Positions 1 through 5,228 of a DNA stretch of 5,681 nucleotides are shown here, one piece after another. Origin of the DNA: SZUA-584 sp050943225. Its GTDB lineage: Bacteria > Bacillota > Clostridia > Christensenellales > SZUA-584. Both the position numbers and the translations under genes were made by a program. The notes under the pieces were generated by a model, which saw only the letters and a program-made list of their open reading frames with translations, was not told the DNA's origin and did not search any database. The stretch covers positions 1 to 5,681 of the forward strand of contig JBMNOT010000135.1 in assembly GCA_050943225.1 (NCBI GenBank), given 5' to 3'. Every line of letters starts with the position of its first letter. Position 1 is the first letter of the stretch.

Positions 1-206
1 CGGACGCGGTGTTTGTGGACGCTTTGAAGCTCGCGGAGGAAGCGGGCACCGCCAAAGCCGTCAACATCGTGCTTATCGGCGTGCTGGCGCGGCATATGGA
101 CATCGATAAAAACGCCTTCCTCGATGCCATCAGGGCGACTGTCCCGCAGAAGATGCTGGACGTCAACCTCGCTGCGTTTGAGAAGGGCTATAACGTAAAA
201 TCCTAA
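1..206 (+). CDS. iorB: Indolepyruvate:ferredoxin oxidoreductase beta subunit, C-terminal end (partial)
   Basis: The last 67 codons of a gene that begins before the window; the frame runs from base 3 to the TAA at 204-206. The visible part reads DAVFVDALKLAEEAG, then KAVNIVLIGVLARHM, and ends in an amphipathic segment with ATVPQKMLDVNLAAFEKGY. This resembles the C-terminus of the 2-oxoacid:acceptor oxidoreductase gamma/beta domain: the conserved Asn and small-residue helix, followed by 'in...A......k..e.N..AFe.Gy'. The family partners with IorA, a thiamine-diphosphate and Fe-S subunit, for CoA-dependent oxidative decarboxylation of arylpyruvates to aryl-acetyl-CoA with ferredoxin. No catalytic residues can be judged from this fragment. 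The assignment to IorB rather than another 2-oxoacid oxidoreductase subunit leans on the paaK and ACT genes downstream, a typical iorAB neighbourhood. An iorA gene is expected just upstream but is not visible. Confidence 0.82.
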   Translation, partial: DAVFVDALKLAEEAGTAKAVNIVLIGVLARHMDIDKNAFLDAIRATVPQKMLDVNLAAFEKGYNVKS

Positions 207-223
207 GGCCAAAGGTATGGCCT
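206..223 (+). other. Small hairpin in the iorB-paaK gap
   Basis: AGGCCA (206-211) and TGGCCT (218-223) are perfect 6-bp inverted arms around a 6-nt loop, starting at the last base of the iorB stop codon. No T-run follows, so it is not a standard intrinsic terminator. The paaK ribosome binding site GGAGG (236-240) lies 12 nt downstream, outside the stem. It could be an mRNA-processing or stability element, or chance. Confidence 0.3.
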
Positions 224-246
224 ATCGATGATATTGGAGGCATACT

Positions 247-1545
247 ATGTACTGGAATAAAGAGCTCGAATGCATGGACAGGGAGCAGCTGCGCGAGCTT
301 CAGGGCCAAAAGCTCAGGGCAACGGTCAAAAAGGTATACGAAAACGTGCCTTTTTACAGGAAGGCTTTCGACGAGAAGGGCGTACGCCCCGAGGACATCC
401 GGACGGTGGACGACGTGAAGTACCTGCCGTTCACGCTGAAGTCGGACCTGCGCGACAATTACCCGTTCGGGCTGTTTGCGGTACCGCAGAGCGAGATCGT
501 GCGCGTGCACGCATCGTCGGGCACCACCGGCAAAACCACGGTGGTGGGCTACACCGCGCGCGACATCTCCAACTGGGCGGATCTGATGGTGCGCACGTTC
601 ACGTTCGCGGGCGCTACCAAGGATTCCGTGATACAGGTGGCTTACGGCTACGGCCTGTTCACCGGGGGCCTTGGCGCGCACTACGGCGCGGAGCGTATCG
701 GCGCGATGACGGTGCCCATCTCCGGCGGCAACACCAAGCGCCAGATCATGCTGATGCAGGATTTCGGCACCACCATACTTGCGTGCACGCCGTCGTACGC
801 GCTGTATCTCGCCGAAACGATGGAGGAGATGAATATAGACCGCTCGTCGCTTAAGCTCAAAGCCGGCGTGTTCGGCGCTGAGCCGTGGACGGAAGCGATG
901 AGGGGCGAGATTGAGCAGCGCCTCGGCATCCTCGCCATCGACATCTACGGCCTGTCGGAAATCATGGGGCCGGGCGTTGCGTCGGAATGCGAATACCAGC
1001 AGGGGCTGCACATCGCGGAAGACTTCTTCCTGGCGGAGATCATCGATCCGGAGACGCTGGAGCCGCTGCCGTACGGCGAGAAGGGCGAGCTGGTCATCAC
1101 GACGATTGACAAGGACGGCATCCCGCTGATCCGCTACCGCACGCGCGACATCACCGCGCTGCATCCGGAAACCTGCAGCTGCGGCCGCACGCTGGCGCGC
1201 ATGGAAAAAGTGCTGGGCCGCAGCGACGACATGCTCATCATCCGCGGCGTCAACGTATTCCCGTCGCAGATTGAGAGCGTGCTGGTAGAGATTGCGGACG
1301 TGCTGCCGCACTATCAGATTGTGGTAGACCGCATGGAAAACATCGATACGCTGGAGGTGCAGGTAGAGGTTTCCGCCGAGCTGTTCTCCGACGAGGTGAA
1401 ACGCCTTGAAAGCCTGGGGAAAAAGATCAAGCATGAAATACAGTCGGTGCTGGGCATCAGCGTGGATGTGACGCTTGTGGAACCCAAGACCATCCCGCGC
1501 AGCGAAGGAAAAGCCAAGCGCGTGATCGATAACCGGAAATATTGA
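247..1545 (+). CDS. paaK: Phenylacetate-CoA ligase (AMP-forming)
   Basis: A 432-residue member of the ANL adenylating superfamily, the usual PaaK length. It activates phenylacetate, or probably other arylacetates such as indoleacetate, with ATP and CoA to give aryl-acetyl-CoA, AMP and PPi in the cytoplasm. Motifs in order: the phosphate-binding loop SSGTTGK at 90-96; GAEPWTEAMR at 210-219; the adenine/aryl-binding motif DIYGLSE at 232-238; YRTRD at 297-301, whose Asp binds the ribose; the hinge region GRSDDMLIIRGVNVFPSQIE at 324-342; and the C-terminal PRSEGKAKR at 417-425, where K422 is the expected adenylation lysine. A TCSCGR segment (309-314) matches the Cys pair often seen in PaaK. The start at ATG 247 has GGAGG at 236-240, 6 nt upstream. 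It lies 40 nt after iorB and 15 nt before the ACT gene, so it is probably part of the ior operon. The exact aryl acid is not deducible from sequence. Confidence 0.93.
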   Translation: MYWNKELECMDREQLRELQGQKLRATVKKVYENVPFYRKAFDEKGVRPEDIRTVDDVKYLPFTLKSDLRDNYPFGLFAVPQSEIVRVHASSGTTGKTTVVGYTARDISNWADLMVRTFTFAGATKDSVIQVAYGYGLFTGGLGAHYGAERIGAMTVPISGGNTKRQIMLMQDFGTTILACTPSYALYLAETMEEMNIDRSSLKLKAGVFGAEPWTEAMRGEIEQRLGILAIDIYGLSEIMGPGVASECEYQQGLHIAEDFFLAEIIDPETLEPLPYGEKGELVITTIDKDGIPLIRYRTRDITALHPETCSCGRTLARMEKVLGRSDDMLIIRGVNVFPSQIESVLVEIADVLPHYQIVVDRMENIDTLEVQVEVSAELFSDEVKRLESLGKKIKHEIQSVLGISVDVTLVEPKTIPRSEGKAKRVIDNRKY

Positions 1546-1560
1546 TAAGGAGGGACTGTT

Positions 1561-1989
1561 ATGGTCAAGCAGATATCCGTTTTTGTGGAGAACAAAAAAG
1601 GTCGGCTGGCTCGCATTACCGACGTGCTGGGAAAAGGCGGCATCGACCTTATCGCGCTGTCCATTGCGGACACCACCAATTTCGGCATCATGCGCTGCAT
1701 CGTAAACGACCCGGAAAAAACCCTCAAACTGCTCAAGGAGAACGATATAACGGCGAGCACCACCGAAGTGATCGTGGCGGAAGTTGTCGACAAGCCAGGC
1801 GGGCTTTCCTATGTGCTGGGCCTTTTGGACAAAGCGGATATCAGCGTGGAATACCTGTATTCGTTTGTGCGGACGCCCAATGAAAACGCGCTGATACTTT
1901 TCCGCGTGGAAGACATCGATAGAGCGGTCAAGGCACTGGAAGCTGGCGGCGTCAAACTGCTGGACGAGAAGGACATCTACGATATTTAA
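1561..1989 (+). CDS. Tandem ACT-domain protein, probable aromatic amino-acid sensor
   Basis: A 142-residue protein made almost entirely of two ACT repeats. The first (about 2-67) has the ligand-loop motif NKKGRLARITDVLGKGGIDL at 11-30. The second (about 70-138) has the equivalent DKPGGLSYVLGLLDKADISV at 77-96. Both have the Gly-x-Leu turn and following helix that bind small amino acids between ACT dimers. There is no catalytic domain, DNA-binding domain or signal peptide. Stand-alone tandem ACT proteins are commonly encoded next to phenylacetate-CoA ligase and indolepyruvate oxidoreductase, so the inferred role is sensing an aromatic amino acid and modulating the PaaK/IOR enzymes; this has not been shown here. 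The start is decided by a strong AAGGAGGG (1547-1554) 6 nt before ATG 1561. The stop TAA at 1987-1989 shares its last A with an ATG (1989-1991) of a tiny ORF before alr. Confidence 0.88.
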   Translation: MVKQISVFVENKKGRLARITDVLGKGGIDLIALSIADTTNFGIMRCIVNDPEKTLKLLKENDITASTTEVIVAEVVDKPGGLSYVLGLLDKADISVEYLYSFVRTPNENALILFRVEDIDRAVKALEAGGVKLLDEKDIYDI

Positions 1990-2020
1990 TGACGCAAACC
2001 ATCCCTTAGCTGGCTTGCGA
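1985..2020 (+). promoter_or_regulatory. ACT-alr junction: mini-ORF, imperfect hairpin and weak -10-like sequence
   Basis: Three small signals overlap in the 47-nt gap. (1) ATG at 1989-1991, overlapping the ACT stop as TAATG, opens a six-codon frame MTQTIP ending at TAG 2007-2009. It has no good ribosome binding site of its own, but could be reached by termination-reinitiation. (2) CGCAA (1993-1997) pairs with TTGCG (2015-2019) and CCA (1999-2001) with TGG (2011-2013), giving 8 pairs with one A-C mismatch and a 9-nt loop; no T-run follows. (3) TTTAAT at 1985-1990 is one base from a sigma-A -10 box, with only a poor -35 (TGGACG, 1961-1966, 18-nt spacer). Any of these may be chance. Confidence 0.25.
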
Positions 2021-2036
2021 GGGAAGAAGGAAGATA

Positions 2037-3158
2037 ATGCTGATAAGACCGACATACGCGAAGGTCAACCTGGGCGCGATAAAACGCAATGTCGCCCGGA
2101 TTAAGGAGAGCCTGCCTTCCGACACGCAGGTGTGCGCGGTGGACAAAGCCAACGGATACGGCCACGGCAGCGTGATGGTGGCGCAGGCCGCCATAGAGGC
2201 GGGCGCCACGTTTGTGGCTGTGGCAATACCCGAGGAAGCCGTGCAGCTTAGAGACGCGGGCATCACGGCGTCGATACTCGTGCTGGGCCCTGCGAGCCTG
2301 TCGCAGTGGCGGCTGGCCGCCGAGCTGGACCTTTCCATGGTGGTCGCATCGCAGGAATGCCTTGCCTGCGCGCAGGTGGTGCACCGGGAGATTGGGCGCA
2401 CGATGCGGCTGCACCTTAAAGTGGATACCGGCATGAACCGCGTGGGCGTGCAGACGCTGGATCAGGCGCGGGCGCTGCTTGAGACCATCGCACAGGAAGA
2501 TGGGCTGCTGCTGGAAGGGCTGATGACCCATTTTGCGGTGGCGGACGAGGCGGACAAGACGTATACCGAATGGCAGAACGCGCGCTTTCAGGAGTACATC
2601 GCGCTGGCGCGCAGCATGGGCTTTTCGCCCATCGTGCACGCGGCCAACAGCGGCGGCGCGCTGGACTGCCCCGGCACGTCGTACGACATGGTGCGCGTGG
2701 GCATTGCGATGTACGGCTGTTATCCGTCCGCCGAGGTGAGCCGGGCCGTTAAGCTGGAGCCGGCGCTGTCGCTGCACACGCACATATCGTTTTTAAAAAT
2801 GGTGAACGCGGGGGATAAATTAAGCTACGGCTGCACGTTCGAGGCGGACAGGCCTTTGCGCATCGCCACCATCCCCATCGGCTACGCGGACGGCTTCAAC
2901 CGGCTGCTGTCGGGCCGGGGCGAGGTGCTGGTGCGTGGCCAGCGCGCGCGCATCGTCGGGCGGGTGTGCATGGACCAGACGCTGATCGACGTGACGGATA
3001 TTCCCGGCGTCTGCCTGCATGACGACGTGGTGTGCATCGGGCCCCAGGGGGACTATCGCATCACTGTGGAAGAAGTCGCGGCACACTGCGGCACCATCAA
3101 CTACGAGATACTGTGCGCGCTGTCGGAGCGCGTGCCGAGATTATATTACGAGGATTGA
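2037..3158 (+). CDS. alr: Alanine racemase
   Basis: A 373-residue, full-length fold-type III PLP racemase that interconverts L- and D-alanine in the cytoplasm; D-Ala feeds peptidoglycan synthesis and, in spore formers, also affects germination. The PLP-binding motif is DKANGYGHG at 36-44, with K37 the Schiff-base lysine; the family more often has VKA(N/D)AYGHG. HLKVDTGMNRVG (126-137) carries K128, the position of the carbamylated lysine in the Geobacillus enzyme, and R135. NSGG (204-207) and R220 match the PLP phosphate and pyridine-N contacts. The second catalytic base is Y264 in LSYGCTF, and the opposing substrate-entry motif is CMDQT (311-315). INYEI (354-358) holds the conserved C-terminal Tyr. 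An in-frame TAG at 2007 rules out a longer N-terminus, and AAGGAA (2027-2032) precedes ATG 2037. The next gene starts 7 nt after the stop. All key residues are present, so it is probably active. Confidence 0.95.
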   Translation: MLIRPTYAKVNLGAIKRNVARIKESLPSDTQVCAVDKANGYGHGSVMVAQAAIEAGATFVAVAIPEEAVQLRDAGITASILVLGPASLSQWRLAAELDLSMVVASQECLACAQVVHREIGRTMRLHLKVDTGMNRVGVQTLDQARALLETIAQEDGLLLEGLMTHFAVADEADKTYTEWQNARFQEYIALARSMGFSPIVHAANSGGALDCPGTSYDMVRVGIAMYGCYPSAEVSRAVKLEPALSLHTHISFLKMVNAGDKLSYGCTFEADRPLRIATIPIGYADGFNRLLSGRGEVLVRGQRARIVGRVCMDQTLIDVTDIPGVCLHDDVVCIGPQGDYRITVEEVAAHCGTINYEILCALSERVPRLYYED

Positions 3159-3165
3159 GCGCGGA

Positions 3166-3193
3166 ATGGACAAAGAGGTAATGGACAAAGAGG
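3166..3193 (+). repeat. 15-bp tandem duplication of a translation start
   Basis: ATGGACAAAGAGG occurs at 3166-3178 and again at 3181-3193, a direct repeat of period 15 bp (unit ATGGACAAAGAGGTA). Being in frame, it gives the protein the doubled N-terminus MDKEV-MDKED. The first copy ends in AAAGAGG, which lies directly before the second ATG and could act as a very close ribosome binding site. Confidence 0.85.
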
Positions 3194-3756
3194 ATTTAAG
3201 GCGTAGCATGCTCAAAGCCCGGCTGATGATAGAGCCTAACGACGTAGCCGAGATGAGCAAAGTCATCACGCAGAAACTTCTCGAACTGGACCGTGTCCGG
3301 AATGCGTCCTGCGTGATGGCGTACTGCTCGTATAAAAATGAGCCGGACCTGATGGGGCTGGTGCATGCGCTGCTGGATATGGGCAAAATGGTGGCCCTGC
3401 CGTACGTAACAGGCGACGACAGCATGATCGCGGTGGAATACAATTACGAATCGGTGATGAAGAGCAACCTGTTCGGCATCCCGGAGCCGGTGATCTGCAA
3501 CGAAAGCGAGAAGGTGGAGCCGGACGTGGTGCTGGTGCCCGGCGTGGCGTTTTGCGAAAACCTGAACCGAATCGGCTACGGCTCGGGCTATTTCGACCGC
3601 TTCCTCAGGGAATCGGACGCGTTCAAGATAGGCATTTGCTACGACATGCAGGTGGTGCCCAGCATCAAGGCACAGCCTTATGATGTGCGGATGGACATGA
3701 TCGTCACCGAGCGGCGCATACTGCTGCCGCCGGGAGACTGTAAGCCATGCGCGTGA
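3166..3756 (+). CDS. 5-formyltetrahydrofolate cyclo-ligase (5,10-methenyl-THF synthetase)
   Basis: A 196-residue protein (191 if the second ATG is used), normal for the family known as MTHFS, YgfA or YqgN. It uses ATP to convert 5-formyl-THF to 5,10-methenyl-THF, returning the inhibitory storage form to the one-carbon pool. Visible motifs: the basic N-terminal helix LRRSMLKAR (11-19); SYKNEPD (55-61); FGIPEP (103-108); and the signature LVPGVAF (123-129) followed by RIGYGSGYFDRFL (135-147), the Gly-rich nucleotide/Mg loop. QPYDVRMDMIVTERRI (170-185) closes the fold. The frame is open further upstream inside alr, but those residues do not resemble the family. Start choice is unclear: ATG 3166 and ATG 3181 are copies made by a 15-bp tandem duplication. 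Neither has an ideal site: GAGG 12 nt before the first, and AAAGAGG only 2 nt before the second. It overlaps rsmD by 10 nt, suggesting translational coupling. Confidence 0.93.
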   Translation: MDKEVMDKEDLRRSMLKARLMIEPNDVAEMSKVITQKLLELDRVRNASCVMAYCSYKNEPDLMGLVHALLDMGKMVALPYVTGDDSMIAVEYNYESVMKSNLFGIPEPVICNESEKVEPDVVLVPGVAFCENLNRIGYGSGYFDRFLRESDAFKIGICYDMQVVPSIKAQPYDVRMDMIVTERRILLPPGDCKPCA

Positions 3757-4286
3757 TTGCGGGGGCTTACCGGGGCCGCAAGCTGCTCCCGCCGCCGGGC
3801 ATGACGGCGCGGCCCACAACCGACCGCGTTAAGGAAGCGATGTTCGGGGCCATACAGTTCGATATTCCCGGCAGCCGCGTGCTGGACGCGTTCGCAGGCA
3901 GCGGCGCGCTGGGCATTGAGGCGCTGTCGCGCGGGGCTGCTCAGGTGGATTTCGTCGAGAAAGACCCGGCGTGCCTGCGCGTGCTGGAGGAGAATCTAAA
4001 AAAGGTCGGCGCGGCGAACGCGCGCGTATTTCGGGGCGACGTGCTGAGGCTGCTGCCCGGCCTGGGGGAATACGACATCGTGCTGCTGGACCCGCCGTAC
4101 GAAGCAGGGCTGTACGAGGCGGTATTAAAGGCCCTCGCCGGCGGCGCAATACGAAACGGCGGCCTCGTCGTGCTGGAGTGTCGGAAATCGTTTGATTTAT
4201 CGGATATGTTCGGGTATAATTTAACAAAGCGGAAAAACTATGGGGATATCTCCGTGGCTTTTCTGAGCTATGGAGAAAGAGCATGA
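3747..4286 (+). CDS. rsmD: 16S rRNA (guanine(966)-N(2))-methyltransferase RsmD
   Basis: A 179-residue Rossmann-fold SAM-dependent methyltransferase of the RsmD (YlbH in Bacillus) family, which methylates N2 of G966 in 16S rRNA during small-subunit assembly. The N-terminus MRVIAGAYRGRKL (1-13) is the canonical family start and fixes ATG 3747. RPTTDRVKEAMF (22-33) is the family signature, VLDAFAGSGALGIEA (45-59) is the SAM-binding motif I, and DPPY (115-118) is the catalytic motif IV of N2-guanine/N6-adenine methyltransferases. KNYGD (163-167) matches the conserved end strand. It overlaps the cyclo-ligase gene by 10 nt and coaD by 4 nt (ATGA). The rsmD-coaD pair is widely conserved in Firmicutes. 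The last ~35 codons are AT-rich compared with the rest of the gene and contain a promoter-like sequence. Confidence 0.95.
   Translation: MRVIAGAYRGRKLLPPPGMTARPTTDRVKEAMFGAIQFDIPGSRVLDAFAGSGALGIEALSRGAAQVDFVEKDPACLRVLEENLKKVGAANARVFRGDVLRLLPGLGEYDIVLLDPPYEAGLYEAVLKALAGGAIRNGGLVVLECRKSFDLSDMFGYNLTKRKNYGDISVAFLSYGERA
4192..4220 (+). promoter_or_regulatory. Predicted internal sigma-A promoter for coaD, inside rsmD
   Basis: TTGATT (4192-4197, four of six -35 consensus bases), a 17-nt spacer and a perfect TATAAT (4215-4220). The optimal spacing, full -10 match and local AT-rich dip in a GC-rich gene make it the best promoter match in the window. Transcription would start near 4227, about 55 nt upstream of the coaD ATG at 4283. 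It would allow coaD and the following coiled-coil gene to be expressed apart from alr, the cyclo-ligase and rsmD. Confidence 0.6.
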
Positions 4287-4762
4287 TCAAGTGTGTATAT
4301 CCTGGGAGCTTTGATCCCATTACCTGCGGCCATCTGGACGTGATCGAACGGGCGGCCGCGATGTTTGACGACGTGACAGTGGCCGTGCTGGTCAACAAGA
4401 ACAAGGTTCCGGCGTTTTCTGTGGAGCAGCGCATGGATTTTATCCGGCGCAGCACGAAACACCTGCCCGGCGTCAAGGTGGATTGGTTTTCCGGTCTGCT
4501 GGTGGATTATATGAAAGCGCAGGGCGCGAACGTCATAATACGGGGCCTCAGGGCGACATCGGATTTCGAGTACGAGTTTCAGATGGCGGCAATGAACGCC
4601 AAGCTCGCCAAGAACGTGGAAACGATATTCCTGATGACGGATATTTCCCATTCTTTCTTAAGTTCCAGTATGGTCAAGGAGCTGGTCGCGCACGGCGGCA
4701 AGATAACCGGGCTTGTGCCTTCGGAGATAGAGCAGGACGTGATCAAGTATTTCAACAGGTGA
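4283..4762 (+). CDS. coaD: Pantetheine-phosphate adenylyltransferase (PPAT)
   Basis: A 159-residue protein, the standard length for bacterial PPAT, which transfers AMP from ATP to 4'-phosphopantetheine to make dephospho-CoA, the penultimate step of CoA synthesis. The nucleotidyltransferase motif is YPGSFDPITCGH (6-17), with the T/HxGH signature TCGH and catalytic H17; Cys replaces the more common Asn in TNGH. RGLRATSDFEYEFQMAAMN (87-105) is the pantetheine/ATP-binding stretch with R90, and SFLSSSMVKE (124-133) is the C-terminal triphosphate-binding motif. The gene starts at ATG 4283, overlapping the rsmD stop by 4 nt, with GGAG (4272-4275) 7 nt upstream. It corresponds to ylbI in the B. subtilis ylbH-ylbI-ylbJ order. 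CoA produced here is a cofactor for the PaaK and IOR reactions, though that is a general link, not evidence of co-regulation. Confidence 0.96.
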   Translation: MIKCVYPGSFDPITCGHLDVIERAAAMFDDVTVAVLVNKNKVPAFSVEQRMDFIRRSTKHLPGVKVDWFSGLLVDYMKAQGANVIIRGLRATSDFEYEFQMAAMNAKLAKNVETIFLMTDISHSFLSSSMVKELVAHGGKITGLVPSEIEQDVIKYFNR

Positions 4763-4766
4763 GGGT

Positions 4767-5228
4767 ATGAAGGTATTTGAATTGATGGACGAGCTCATTG
4801 AGGAACTGGAGAGCAGCCCCAAGGCGCTGTTTTCCAACAAGCGGTCGGTGGATTTGGACATCGTGAGCGAGATCATTGCCGACCTGAAAAACGCGCTGCC
4901 GTCTGAGCTGGAGGAAGCCACGCAGATACTGCGCGAGAAGGACGAGATACTGGCGGCTGCGCGCGAGGAAGCCGCGGCCATCATCAAGAGCGCGGAGGAC
5001 GAACTCAATTCCCGCGTCTGCGAGGAAACCGTGGTGCAGGAGGCTGAGGCGCGCGCCAAGCAGCTGCTCGCCCAGGCCGAGAGCAACGCCCGGGAGATCA
5101 CGGCCGGCGCGAAGGAATATGCCGACGATATACTGGCTGAGCTGGAGAACTATCTGGCCGACTATCTGAAGCTGCTCCGTCAAAATCGCATGGAGCTTTC
5201 GGGCAAGAGGAAGAAGGAGACGGACTGA
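4767..5228 (+). CDS. Coiled-coil protein of the coaD operon (DivIVA / ATPase b-subunit-like, function unknown)
   Basis: A 153-residue, highly charged protein. An acidic start, MDELIEELE (7-15), and a short linker with KRSVDLDIVSEIIADLKNAL (25-44) precede a long Ala/Glu/Lys/Arg-rich coiled coil (about 47-137), ending in a basic tail, GKRKKETD. There is no membrane segment or signal peptide. Comparable proteins follow coaD in many Clostridia and are annotated variously as ATPase, V-type ATPase subunit H-like or DivIVA-like. These names reflect coiled-coil similarity, and I see neither a nucleotide-binding motif nor a DivIVA membrane-binding N-terminus. Cytoplasmic scaffolding is a guess. The start at ATG 4767 is supported by AGGTGA (4757-4762), which matches the 16S anti-Shine-Dalgarno sequence and overlaps the coaD stop; the gap to coaD is 4 nt. 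Its last 128 bases overlap the convergent ylbJ frame, but residues 111-137 keep the coiled-coil pattern, so this strand looks genuinely coding to the end. Confidence 0.8.
   Translation: MKVFELMDELIEELESSPKALFSNKRSVDLDIVSEIIADLKNALPSELEEATQILREKDEILAAAREEAAAIIKSAEDELNSRVCEETVVQEAEARAKQLLAQAESNAREITAGAKEYADDILAELENYLADYLKLLRQNRMELSGKRKKETD

Noticed and set aside
1711..1724. GGAAAAAACCC as a possible -1 slippery site in the ACT gene
   Set aside because: Read in frame it is GAA AAA ACC, which does not fit the X XXY YYZ pattern, and both ACT domains are intact without a frameshift.
163..2055. A 630-codon minus-strand open frame opposite paaK and the ACT gene
   Set aside because: It is very long but its translation is His/Arg/Ala/Val/Asp-rich without family motifs, and the + strand over the same span encodes two unmistakable conserved proteins with ribosome binding sites. 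The open antisense frame follows from the GC-rich third-codon-position bias of paaK.
1986..2783. Minus-strand 265-codon frame opposite alr
   Set aside because: Arg/His-rich shadow of alr, with no recognisable motif; the + strand alr has every catalytic residue.
2790..2799. TTTTTAAAAA palindrome inside alr
   Set aside because: It stands out in GC-rich sequence but encodes part of the conserved SFLKMVN stretch and lacks a promoter or terminator arrangement around it.
3142..3147. TATATT as a -10 box just before the cyclo-ligase gene
   Set aside because: Five of six -10 bases match, but there is no -35 at 16-18 nt upstream, and the 7-nt gap to alr points to co-transcription.
3019..3165. Upstream extension of the cyclo-ligase frame into alr
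   Set aside because: The frame is open to 3019, but the 49 extra residues are Arg/Ser/Cys-rich like a shifted reading of alr and do not match the family, whose start lies near 3166-3181.
3196..3819. Minus-strand 207-codon frame opposite the cyclo-ligase gene
   Set aside because: His/Val/Arg-rich antisense shadow; no ribosome binding site or motif.
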